Origin: Muribaculaceae bacterium
GTDB taxonomy: Bacteria > Bacteroidota > Bacteroidia > Bacteroidales > Muribaculaceae
Reading direction: 5' to 3'
Length of the DNA stretch: 12,055 bases
NCBI GenBank assembly: GCA_017619255.1
Contig: JAFZSS010000029.1
Coordinates: 1-12,055 of the forward strand
Shown: positions 6,027-12,055 of the stretch, in pieces
How positions within the stretch are numbered: position 1 is the stretch's first letter
Layout of the letters: every line of letters begins with the position of its first letter
The notes under the pieces: model-generated
The model's input: the letters and a program-made list of their open reading frames with translations, nothing else
Database searches by the model: none
Told to the model about the DNA's origin: nothing
Position numbers and translations under genes: made by a program

Positions 6027-6421
6027 AATACTTCACCATCCCCGAACTGATCCGCTCTGAGACCGCCCGCCATCTGGACATCGACAACACTCCTCCCGCC
6101 AGTGCCGTTACGGCGCTTCACGCCTTGGTGGACAATGTGCTGGACCCGCTGCGTGAGGCGTGGGGAGGTCCCATCAGGGTCAACAGCGGCTATCGCTGTC
6201 CTAAGTTGAACAGACTGGTAGGTGGCACGCCCAACAGCCAGCACCAGCGCGGCGAGGCCGCCGACATCACCGTCGGCTCCCGCTCTGCCAACCGCCGCTT
6301 GCTGGCGCTCATCAAGCGGCTCGACCTGCCCGTTGACCAGTGCATCGACGAGAAAGGTTGCCGCTGGATTCATGTGAGCCACCGCCCCGGCCACAACCGC
6401 CGCCTCTACATGATATTCTGA
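6023..6421 (+). CDS. M15-family zinc peptidase (peptidoglycan D,D- or L,D-type), endolysin-like
   Basis: The protein has 132 residues. It shows the compact M15 architecture (Peptidase_M15_3-like): VNSGYRCPKLNRLVGG (53-68), SQHQRGEAADI (72-82) with zinc ligands His74 and Asp81 in the HxxGxAxD motif, and WIHVSH (115-120) with ligand His117. Asp109 or Glu110 may act as the catalytic acid/base. Such enzymes cut cross-links or stem peptides in peptidoglycan; phage versions serve in lysis, host versions in wall remodelling. The ATG at 6023 shares ATGA with the capsid-like stop, so it belongs to the same operon. An upstream ATG in this frame (5975) lies well inside the capsid gene and is unlikely. 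There is no signal peptide or membrane segment, so it would need a holin-like partner, lysis from within, or packaging to reach the wall. A strong terminator follows. Confidence 0.9.
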   Translation: MKYFTIPELIRSETARHLDIDNTPPASAVTALHALVDNVLDPLREAWGGPIRVNSGYRCPKLNRLVGGTPNSQHQRGEAADITVGSRSANRRLLALIKRLDLPVDQCIDEKGCRWIHVSHRPGHNRRLYMIF

Positions 6422-6462
6422 TGGTAAGAAGACGAATGGTAAACAATTAAGTGTCCCTTGAC

Positions 6463-6505
6463 AAGGCAAGACCCCGACGCTTAGCGTCAGAGTCTTGCCT
6501 TTTTT
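6463..6505 (+). terminator. Strong intrinsic terminator ending the phage-like cassette
   Basis: AAGGCAAGAC (6463-6472) pairs with GTCTTGCCTT (6492-6501). Inside it GACGC (6476-6480) pairs with GCGTC (6484-6488) around loop TTA. The U-run T6500-T6505 overlaps the end of the stem. The orientation fits the plus-strand cassette; the minus strand lacks a U-run, so it is probably one-directional. Confidence 0.88.
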
Positions 6506-6527
6506 CGTTGATCACAAGTTAACTGGC

Positions 6528-7640
6528 TTACAGATGCTTCTCCGCCAGCTCCCGAACGGCACGGGCGACGCGCATAAGCGTGCCATCGCTGTCCATAGCT
6601 ACTTCATGTGGGAGACCATCGCTCACGGCGATTGCGTTGACAAGCCCGGTGGCCAATAGATCAAAGCCAGGGTCTATCATGCCACAGATGGCAGCCACGG
6701 GGATACCGCGGTCACGCGCCATTGTGATAACGCAACCCGGTCCCTTGCCCATCAGTGTCTGGGCATCCAGTCGTCCCTCTCCAGTGATGACCAGGTCGGC
6801 GCCTTCCAGCGCCTCATCAAGGCCGTTTTGAGCAAGCACATAAGGCGCTCCAGGCAACAGGTGGCAATCCAGCAGATGCATCATCAAGGCAGGTATACCT
6901 CCCGCAGCGCCACAACCGGGGCGGTGGGCAATTTCCTCACCGATAATGTCCGCGACATGGGTCATACCGCGTTCCAGCTGCTCCACCTGCTCGGGAGAAG
7001 CGCCCTTTTGCGGAGCAAAGATGCTTGCCGTGCCGCGCTCACCACACAAGGGATTGTCAACATCGGTCAACAAGGTGAAGCGGCAGTCCCGCACAGCCTG
7101 AGGAATCCCCAGCGTCTCAATATGGGCGATTTTCTCCAGCGATTCACCACTGGGATAGAGGTGATGACCATCGGCATCGAGGAACTCTGCCCCCAACGCG
7201 CACATGATACCCATCGCCGCGTCACATGTCGCCGAGCCGCCCAGCCCCAACACAATATCACGGCTCCCCCGCTCCATCGCGTCACGCATCAGCAGGCCCG
7301 TCCCCAGCGTTGTCGCACGCATCACATCACGCTGGCCGTCGGGCACCAACGCCAAGCCACTGGCGGCAGCCACCTCGATGAGGGCAGTACCGTCGTCACA
7401 CAGGAAATAGGACGCCAAGACCGGCTCTAACTGCAACAATGGTGCGGTCGTGGGCGCTGTGATCCATTGCCCCTGACGATTGGCTGCAAGCACCCGGGTC
7501 GTGCCGTCACCGCCGTCGGCGACCGGGACACACACCGTCGTTATATCACCGAGACCGCGCAAACTCTCTTGCGCGGCCTCATTAAGTTGCTGGGCTGTTG
7601 CCGAGCCCTTGAATTTGTCAAATGCCAGGACGACTTTCAT
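6528..7640 (-). CDS. glxK: Glycerate kinase (GarK/GlxK family)
   Basis: The protein has 370 residues, close to the roughly 380 of E. coli GarK/GlxK. It phosphorylates D-glycerate with ATP, in this family usually giving 2-phosphoglycerate, and feeds glycolysis. Diagnostic segments are the N-terminus MKVVLAFDKFKGSATA, PVADGGDGTT (39-48), the glycine-rich VLGLGGSATCDAAMG, LLTDVDNPLCGERGTASIFAPQKGA, RPGCGAAGGIPA, and ADLVITGEGRLDAQTLMGKGP near the C-terminus. ATG 7640 lies 15 bases after the stop of the coiled-coil lipoprotein gene, so it is probably the last gene of that operon. It faces the phage-like cassette convergently across a terminator. No signal peptide is present, so it is cytoplasmic. 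Family assignment is secure; the choice between symbols garK and glxK is arbitrary here. Confidence 0.95.
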   Translation of the reverse strand: MKVVLAFDKFKGSATAQQLNEAAQESLRGLGDITTVCVPVADGGDGTTRVLAANRQGQWITAPTTAPLLQLEPVLASYFLCDDGTALIEVAAASGLALVPDGQRDVMRATTLGTGLLMRDAMERGSRDIVLGLGGSATCDAAMGIMCALGAEFLDADGHHLYPSGESLEKIAHIETLGIPQAVRDCRFTLLTDVDNPLCGERGTASIFAPQKGASPEQVEQLERGMTHVADIIGEEIAHRPGCGAAGGIPALMMHLLDCHLLPGAPYVLAQNGLDEALEGADLVITGEGRLDAQTLMGKGPGCVITMARDRGIPVAAICGMIDPGFDLLATGLVNAIAVSDGLPHEVAMDSDGTLMRVARAVRELAEKHL

Positions 7641-7655
7641 CTCCCACGGGTATCG

Positions 7656-8543
7656 TTAATCAATCTTGATAACAAGGAAATTGGATTTCTCCCAGAAACG
7701 GGCGGCATTCAAGATGTGCAGGGTCTTGACATTGCCATGTTCAACGATTTCATAGGAGTCCTTGGGATGATTGGTCATCAGTTCGGCCTTCTTGCTGTGC
7801 AAGGGAATCTCACTGAGGGTGCGGCGGTCAGCCTTGGTGAAATAAGACATCTCAAAGTCACCCTCCAGAATCTTGGTCTTGCGCAAGAAACCGCTGTCAA
7901 TGATCTTGTTGTTCTTGAGTTCCTTCTTGGAGCCGATAACATAATAACAGGCGTTGAGATTCGTCACCTCGTTAGTGAGGGCCTTGGTCTCCTGCTGGGC
8001 CTCTTCCTTCTCCTTGACAACGGCCTGGTTGACGGTATTGAGCGAGTCCACACTCTGATTGAGGTTCTTAATCTGGATGTGGGCAGCAGCCAGCTGGTCG
8101 GTCAGTTTGTCGATGTCCTTCTGCTGGGTCTCGAGCTGTCGCTTGAGGTTGTCAATCATGTCCTGCATGCTACGGTTGTAGTTGGTGGACTGTTTCAAGC
8201 GCTTCTCCAGCTCGGCCAGACGGGCCTTGTGCTTGTTGATGGCCTGCTGAATGAGCACGATGTCGTTGCGCAGTTGTTTCTTGCGGTCGGGGGTCTCCAC
8301 ATTCAGGTTGTCCACCGACACGATATCTTCCATCTCCTTAATCTGTGTCATGCCTTCTGAGATATCAGCCATGAGTTGCATGAGGCTGTCTTTCTCGGCA
8401 TTGGCGGTATTGATGGAATCCTGAAGGACGGCGTTAATCGAATCCTTGCGCATGGCCTCTTTCTCGGCCTTGCCTTTACCCTCACATGAGGGTAATATAG
8501 CCAGGATAGCCATCAGCCATACGAGATAAAGAATCTTTTTCAT
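7656..8543 (-). CDS. Coiled-coil lipoprotein of unknown function, Bacteroidota type
   Basis: The protein has 295 residues. It begins with a lipoprotein signal: MKKILYLVWLMAILAILPSC, lipobox LPSC with Cys20, so the mature protein is lipid-anchored in the envelope. After it, EGKGKAEKEAM is charged, lacking the acidic export signal seen right after Cys in many surface lipoproteins. Residues about 25-185 form a long coiled coil with heptad-like Leu/Ile spacing (LAELEKRLKQ, MIDNLKRQLETQQKDIDKL). The C-terminal 100 residues look globular: ACYYVIGSKKELKNNKII, FTKADRRTLSEIPLHSKKAELMTNHP, SYEIVEHGNVKTLHI, FWEKSNFLVI. The start was set at ATG 8543 because the signal peptide begins there; the longer frame from 8594 adds 17 residues ahead of it. 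It lies 59 bases behind rsmI and 15 bases ahead of glycerate kinase. The sequence suggests a periplasmic spacer or scaffold. I do not know its function. Confidence 0.88.
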   Translation of the reverse strand: MKKILYLVWLMAILAILPSCEGKGKAEKEAMRKDSINAVLQDSINTANAEKDSLMQLMADISEGMTQIKEMEDIVSVDNLNVETPDRKKQLRNDIVLIQQAINKHKARLAELEKRLKQSTNYNRSMQDMIDNLKRQLETQQKDIDKLTDQLAAAHIQIKNLNQSVDSLNTVNQAVVKEKEEAQQETKALTNEVTNLNACYYVIGSKKELKNNKIIDSGFLRKTKILEGDFEMSYFTKADRRTLSEIPLHSKKAELMTNHPKDSYEIVEHGNVKTLHILNAARFWEKSNFLVIKID

Positions 8544-8602
8544 ACCTATCTGGATTAAATTGTTGTCAAACTTTACTGTGCTTGTCTCTATCAATGATAA
8601 AA

Positions 8603-9337
8603 TTAAACTTTAGCGTTCTTACCCTTGAAAGCGGCATACTTGTCCACCTTGACAGTCGCTGCCGGCGGGCAGCCTGCAACGACGACGACAATCTCGCCGC
8701 GCGGCGCGTTATCGGTGAAATAAGCGACCAACTCGTCAAGCGTGCCGTTGTGCGTCGTGTTGTGCAGCTTGCTGATTTCGCGCACCACACTGGCCTCGCG
8801 GTCTCCGCCGAAGGCTTGTGCGAACTGTTGCAGGGTCTTCAACAAGCGTACAGGCGACTCGTAGAACACCATCGTCAACTGCTGCCCACTGAGCTCATCG
8901 AGGAGCGTGGCACGCCCTTTCTTGGGAGGCAGGAAGCCCACAAAGACGAAACGGTCGCAGGGCAGGCCCGAATTGACCAGCGCCGGAACAAAGGCAGTCG
9001 CTCCGGGCAAGGTCTCGACCTCAACGCCCTGACGCCGGCACTCACGCGAGAGCAGGAAACCAGGGTCACTGATGCCCGGAGTGCCCGCATCGCTGATGAG
9101 CGCCATCACCGCGTCCCCCAGCAACTGAGTGACCACGGCGCTGACGGCCTCGTGTTCGTTGAACTTGTGATGACTGCGCATGGGCGTGGCAATGCCGAAA
9201 TGCTTGAGCAGCACGCCGCTGGTGCGGGTGTCCTCGGCAAGGATGATGTCCACCGACTTGAGCACCTCGATGGCACGAGGCGTCATGTCGTCAAGGTTCC
9301 CCACCGGCGTGGGCACGATGTATAGCTTGCCAGCCAT
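8603..9337 (-). CDS. rsmI: 16S rRNA (cytidine1402-2'-O)-methyltransferase RsmI
   Basis: The protein has 244 residues. It is a tetrapyrrole-methylase-fold enzyme: LYIVPTPVGNLDDMTPRAIEVL (5-26, read in pieces), AEDTRTSGVLLKHFGI, SDAGTPGISDPG (82-93, the SAM-binding loop diagnostic for RsmI), LPGATAFVPAL, FVGFLPPKKGRA and REISKLH. RsmI 2'-O-methylates C1402 of 16S rRNA in the ribosomal P site, acting with RsmH on the same nucleotide. E. coli RsmI is 286 residues; this one lacks part of the C-terminal extension. The ATG at 9337 begins 15 bases after the stop of the acidic Pro/Glu-rich gene, so the two are very probably co-transcribed. Cytoplasmic. Identification is secure. Confidence 0.96.
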   Translation of the reverse strand: MAGKLYIVPTPVGNLDDMTPRAIEVLKSVDIILAEDTRTSGVLLKHFGIATPMRSHHKFNEHEAVSAVVTQLLGDAVMALISDAGTPGISDPGFLLSRECRRQGVEVETLPGATAFVPALVNSGLPCDRFVFVGFLPPKKGRATLLDELSGQQLTMVFYESPVRLLKTLQQFAQAFGGDREASVVREISKLHNTTHNGTLDELVAYFTDNAPRGEIVVVVAGCPPAATVKVDKYAAFKGKNAKV

Positions 9338-9352
9338 TGTAAAAGGGAATAG

Positions 9353-10348
9353 TTACTTCTGGAAATGGTTGCGGACAATGTTCATGAAGTCCTGTACAAC
9401 CTCGTTCTCACGGTCCCAATGGAGTTGGCTGAAGAAGTAGAGCTCGGCATTGCCGTAGCTATTCATCATCTCGATGTGCTCGATGGCCGTGTTCATCGCG
9501 CTGGCACTGCCGGCAAACAACTCGCGCTGGAAGCGGAAACGGTCGTTCAGCGAAATCGCCTTGCGGATGTCCTTGGACAAGTGGCGCTGCAACTTCTCGT
9601 CAACGCGCAGGGGTTGGGCGGGTTCCTCTTCCTCCACCTCAGGGAACTCAGTAGGCACGGGAGGCATGGGCATCTCGTCCTCGGGTTCGGGCAGGTAATC
9701 ATAGTCGCTCTCGATGAACTCCACGCTGATGTCGGGCTCGTCATCGGCCTCCGGCACTAACTCGGGGTCGGGCTCGGGCACCGGCTCATCATTGATGGTC
9801 TCGTGGACGGGAGCAGGAGCGGCAGGAGTCTCCTCAGCAGGTTGGAAAGCAGGAGGTGTTGGCTGGGGATTGAAGACAGGGGGTGTCTGAGAAGCAACAA
9901 GCTCATCCTCAGCCTCGATAAACTCGACGGTGATGTCCTCGTCCGGCTCGCGCTCTGAAACGGGAACCTCATTGGGATCCACTACATCGTGCTTGGGCTC
10001 CTCGTAGTTCAGGGTGAATACTTCCTTGAATTCCTCGCCATTGTCATGCTGCCAAGTCTCATCGGCATCGTAATCCTCCTCAGGCAGACGCTCGGTAGTG
10101 GGCGCAGCTTCAGGCTCGGACTCTGATTCCGGCTGTGCAGCGGGAGCTGAGACATCGGCTGTCTCTTGCGCTGTGACAGGCTGTGGTGTTATCTCCACAC
10201 CACACATCTCGGCTAACTCGCGCACCTTGCGCTGAATCTTATTGGTAATGACATCGGGCGTGTTCTCCTCACCCAAACGGCGGGTGACGAGCATCAGTCC
10301 TTCTATCTCATACACATGAGAGAGCATTTTCTCAATCGACATGTTCAT
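9353..10348 (-). CDS. Acidic Pro/Glu-rich linker protein with conserved-looking C-terminal domain, unknown function
   Basis: The protein has 331 residues and no assignable function. Residues 1-50 are a helical domain (SIEKMLSHVYEIEGLMLVTRR). Residues 51-250 are a long, very acidic, proline-rich, presumably disordered linker. It holds two near-copies of a short motif, DEDITVEFIEAEDE (136-149) and EPDISVEFIESDYD (204-217). Residues 250-331 form a compact domain with SKDIRKAISLNDRFRFQRELF, MNTAIEHIEMMNSYGNAE and LHWDRENEVVQDFMNIVRNHF, which resembles a domain widespread in Bacteroidales hypothetical proteins. No signal peptide is present. It starts at ATG 10348; an in-frame ATG two codons later is an alternative. 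It is the first gene of the rsmI operon, 15 bases from rsmI. The architecture (two small domains joined by a charged tether) suggests a cytoplasmic adaptor, but this is inference. Confidence 0.85.
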   Translation of the reverse strand: MNMSIEKMLSHVYEIEGLMLVTRRLGEENTPDVITNKIQRKVRELAEMCGVEITPQPVTAQETADVSAPAAQPESESEPEAAPTTERLPEEDYDADETWQHDNGEEFKEVFTLNYEEPKHDVVDPNEVPVSEREPDEDITVEFIEAEDELVASQTPPVFNPQPTPPAFQPAEETPAAPAPVHETINDEPVPEPDPELVPEADDEPDISVEFIESDYDYLPEPEDEMPMPPVPTEFPEVEEEEPAQPLRVDEKLQRHLSKDIRKAISLNDRFRFQRELFAGSASAMNTAIEHIEMMNSYGNAELYFFSQLHWDRENEVVQDFMNIVRNHFQK

Positions 10349-10410
10349 AATTGTCTGTTATTCTGTTGCTTAGCGACAATGCGCCAAGGATTTGTCTTAC
10401 TATTAACCTG

Positions 10411-10440
10411 CAAGTTTAGGTATTTTTTTTGAATCACCAA
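10411..10440 (-). promoter_or_regulatory. Possible promoter for the rsmI operon
   Basis: On the minus strand TAAACTTG (10418-10411) matches TAnnTTTG at all but one position, and TTGG (10440-10437) lies 18 bases upstream near -33. It would start transcription about 55 bases before ATG 10348. The imperfect box makes this tentative. Read-through from the PBP4 gene, 92 bases upstream, is an alternative. Confidence 0.35.
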
Positions 10441-11889
10441 CTATTTTCCCTCGAAAAGATTGCAAAGGAAGGTGCCTATCTGATCCTTGATGCTGGCACG
10501 CGAGCAGGTGAAATTATTGACCAGCACGGCAAAGGCATAGTGGGGATTGTCGGCGGGATAATAGCCAACAAAGCACTGCACATGGCGCATGCTGCCCGAC
10601 TTGAGCACGATGCGCTCACTCAACGGGTTGTTCTTGAGGGTTTCACCGACGCGGTCCGATGCGGTGGGCATCAGGTCGCACAACCGCACGCCGTCAAAGC
10701 TGCGATGGGCCATCATCGTGAGCATGTCGCCAAAGAAGTTGACCGAGGCCTTATTGGCTCTTGCCAATCCGCTGCCATCACGCATGAACAATGGCTCGGT
10801 ATTCACACCCTGCAGTTCCAGCCAATGCTTGACCGCCTCGACACCGATGGCATCAAGGTCGCTGGGCATGTTCTCCTGACCCTTGAGCTCCCATTCGCGC
10901 GCACCGATGGCACGCAACAAGGCATGGGCAAACATGTTGTCGCTGCGATCCAGCAGCGAGGTGATAATCTCGGTCAATTCGGGCGACTTGTGCAACACGA
11001 GCAGGGAGCGTTCAGCCTGACTGACTTCATCACGAGCCGTGGCATAGTAGTCATAGCGTATTTCACTGCTGCGCAACAAGGCACGCTCGACACTATCGAC
11101 CAGCATCGGTGCCGGCGTGGGGTTGGCATAGGTGTCGCGGTAAGACTTGGTGGAAGACGAGTTACCCGTAAGCACCAATGCCGGAACACTGTAATCCAAA
11201 TAGGGCGTCACATTGTTGCGATTGCGATGAGAGCGGCAACGGCTGATGACCTTCACTCCAGGCACGGAAGGCTTGATGGAAGATTGCGTCAAGCGGCCAC
11301 GAGAGTCAAGGGTGAATGACACTGTCATCAGGTTGTCATGGAAATTCAGGGCATGAACAGCAGTGCCGTAGTCATAGGCCAAATCTTCCACTTCCCACTC
11401 GTTGTGATAGTAAGGATAACCGTAATAAGTGTCATCGGCGATGACCATACCCTCGACACGGGTGATGCCACGGGCTTGCAAGGCTGCGATAATTTCGTCA
11501 ACGATGTTAGCCTGATTGGGCAGATACACCGAGCCCAGCGTGGGGTCCCCCAAGCCACGGATGACGATATTGCCCTTGAAACAGGCGTCCACCACCTCGC
11601 CGTCAAGATAGACAGGCGTCTCGAAGAGGAAATGCGGGCCCATCAAGCCCAAAGCGGCCGATGACACCACCGTCTTCATCGTCGAAGCGGTGATGTTGGC
11701 CTGGTCTTGGCGGAAGCCGGCAATGGCTTTCGCCGAATCCAGGTCCACGACGGTCACGCCCACCGCGGCATAACGCAACGAACTGTGGGAAACAAACAGG
11801 TCCACCGCCTCCTGAGCGGTATAAGCCATAAGCGGTAATGTAGCGATCAGCGCTAACAGTGTCGACAGCAGGGTTCTTCTCTTGATCAT
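10441..11889 (-). CDS. dacB: D-alanyl-D-alanine carboxypeptidase/endopeptidase, PBP4 (DacB) type
   Basis: The protein has 482 residues, the usual size for PBP4-type class C penicillin-binding proteins. It begins with a Sec signal peptide (MIKRRTLLSTLLALIATLPLMA, cut near Ala22). Active-site motifs are all present: STMK at 69-72 with nucleophile Ser69, SDN at 316-318, and KSG at 430-432. Family landmarks are FKGNIVIRGLGDPTL, VEGMVIADDTYY, NEWEVEDLAYDYG and RDGSGLARANKAS. It removes the terminal D-Ala of peptidoglycan pentapeptide and cuts D-Ala-mDAP cross-links in the periplasm. The start was set at ATG 11889 because the signal peptide begins there; the frame stays open further upstream to about 12048 but that part overlaps the preceding gene. 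It follows that gene by 28 bases, so they are probably co-transcribed. Identification is secure. Confidence 0.95.
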   Translation of the reverse strand: MIKRRTLLSTLLALIATLPLMAYTAQEAVDLFVSHSSLRYAAVGVTVVDLDSAKAIAGFRQDQANITASTMKTVVSSAALGLMGPHFLFETPVYLDGEVVDACFKGNIVIRGLGDPTLGSVYLPNQANIVDEIIAALQARGITRVEGMVIADDTYYGYPYYHNEWEVEDLAYDYGTAVHALNFHDNLMTVSFTLDSRGRLTQSSIKPSVPGVKVISRCRSHRNRNNVTPYLDYSVPALVLTGNSSSTKSYRDTYANPTPAPMLVDSVERALLRSSEIRYDYYATARDEVSQAERSLLVLHKSPELTEIITSLLDRSDNMFAHALLRAIGAREWELKGQENMPSDLDAIGVEAVKHWLELQGVNTEPLFMRDGSGLARANKASVNFFGDMLTMMAHRSFDGVRLCDLMPTASDRVGETLKNNPLSERIVLKSGSMRHVQCFVGYYPADNPHYAFAVLVNNFTCSRASIKDQIGTFLCNLFEGK

Positions 11890-11917
11890 TATTCTGATTC
11901 CGGTTTTGTTGTTCTGG

Positions 11918-12055
11918 TTAATTGAATTTGCGGCCTGAAGGACGACGAATATATCGGCGCCAGGCATACGGGCGGCGACGGCGCAGATAGCCCATGTCCT
12001 TCTGGTGGGCATAGGCCTCGCGCTCAAACGACAGATTGGCGTATGCATTGCCGCG
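11918..12055 (-). CDS. C-terminus of a Bacteroidota protein of unknown function (5' end outside window)
   Basis: The minus-strand frame entering from the right edge ends at TAA (TTA 11918-11920) and gives 45 residues. It contains NLSFEREAYAHQKDMGYL followed by a basic, aromatic tail RRRRPYAWRRYIRRPSG. The FEREAY...YL..R.P.AW pattern recalls the tail of a recurrent Bacteroidetes hypothetical family. I cannot name the function from this fragment. It is just upstream of the PBP4 gene and probably in its transcript. Confidence 0.6.
   Translation of the reverse strand, partial: RGNAYANLSFEREAYAHQKDMGYLRRRRPYAWRRYIRRPSGRKFN

Noticed and set aside
2541..6525. TTAACTG present on both sides of the phage-like cassette (2541-2547 and 6519-6525), a possible attachment-site pair
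   Set aside because: Seven bases are expected by chance in AT-rich spacers, no integrase or tRNA is present, and the surrounding bases do not match.
7467..8360. Plus-strand frame of 297 codons rich in Leu and Val
   Set aside because: It is the antisense of the coiled-coil lipoprotein and the start of glycerate kinase; the Leu/Val-rich look comes from reading Lys/Gln/Asn-rich coiled-coil codons backwards.
10429..11319. Plus-strand frame of 296 codons opposite the PBP4 gene
   Set aside because: Antisense to all three verified active-site motifs of PBP4; no domain or plausible leader.
11890..12048. N-terminal extension of the PBP4 frame by 53 residues
   Set aside because: It overlaps the preceding gene in another frame and would bury the Sec signal peptide that begins at Met encoded at 11889.
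1..12055. CRISPR arrays, tRNA or rRNA genes, insertion sequences, toxin-antitoxin or restriction genes
   Set aside because: None seen by eye on either strand: no spaced direct repeats of CRISPR type, no transposase motifs, no tRNA-like TTCGA/T-arm context outside coding regions.

Overview
The window looks like a chromosomal segment of a fairly GC-rich Bacteroidales bacterium; the family cannot be fixed from the sequence. The host genes (recA, rsmI, a PBP4-type dacB, glycerate kinase, several Bacteroidota-type proteins of unknown function) read as Bacteroidales proteins. Start codons follow A-rich leaders without Shine-Dalgarno sequences. At least two upstream regions carry the Bacteroides-type -7 promoter box TAnnTTTG. 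No rRNA, tRNA, CRISPR array, insertion sequence or integrase was found, and no gene-free stretch exceeds about 180 bases.

Layout. (1) 1-356 (+): the C-terminal third of recA, then a strong intrinsic terminator. (2) 539-2478 (-): three genes reading toward recA: a class I SAM methyltransferase, a flavoprotein with an iron-sulfur-type cysteine motif that overlaps it by one base, and a Bacteroidota protein of unknown function with its own promoter. A small tandem-repeat spacer separates the last two. (3) 2645-6421 (+): a four-gene phage-like cassette: a P22-type portal-like protein, a small acidic scaffold-like protein, a capsid-like protein (HK97 fold / DUF5309-like by pattern) with an apparent N-terminal membrane or lipoprotein signal, and an M15 peptidase whose start overlaps the capsid stop. 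The cassette has its own -7 box in front and a strong hairpin terminator behind. (4) 6528-10348 (-): four closely spaced genes, transcribed in the order acidic Pro/Glu-rich protein, rsmI, coiled-coil lipoprotein, glycerate kinase. (5) 10441-11889 (-): the PBP4-type D-Ala-D-Ala carboxypeptidase, preceded at the window edge by the C-terminus of another Bacteroidota protein.

The most interesting region is the phage-like cassette. It holds a portal, a scaffold candidate, a capsid and a wall peptidase, but no terminase, maturation protease, connector, tail, replication or integration gene. It is tightly bounded by host genes, every reading frame is intact, and the capsid-like protein appears to be targeted to the membrane. 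This may be a domesticated capsid module or a minimal helper-dependent element rather than an ordinary decaying prophage. That reading is an inference; only the gene set, their intactness, the hydrophobic N-terminus and the flanking signals are seen directly.
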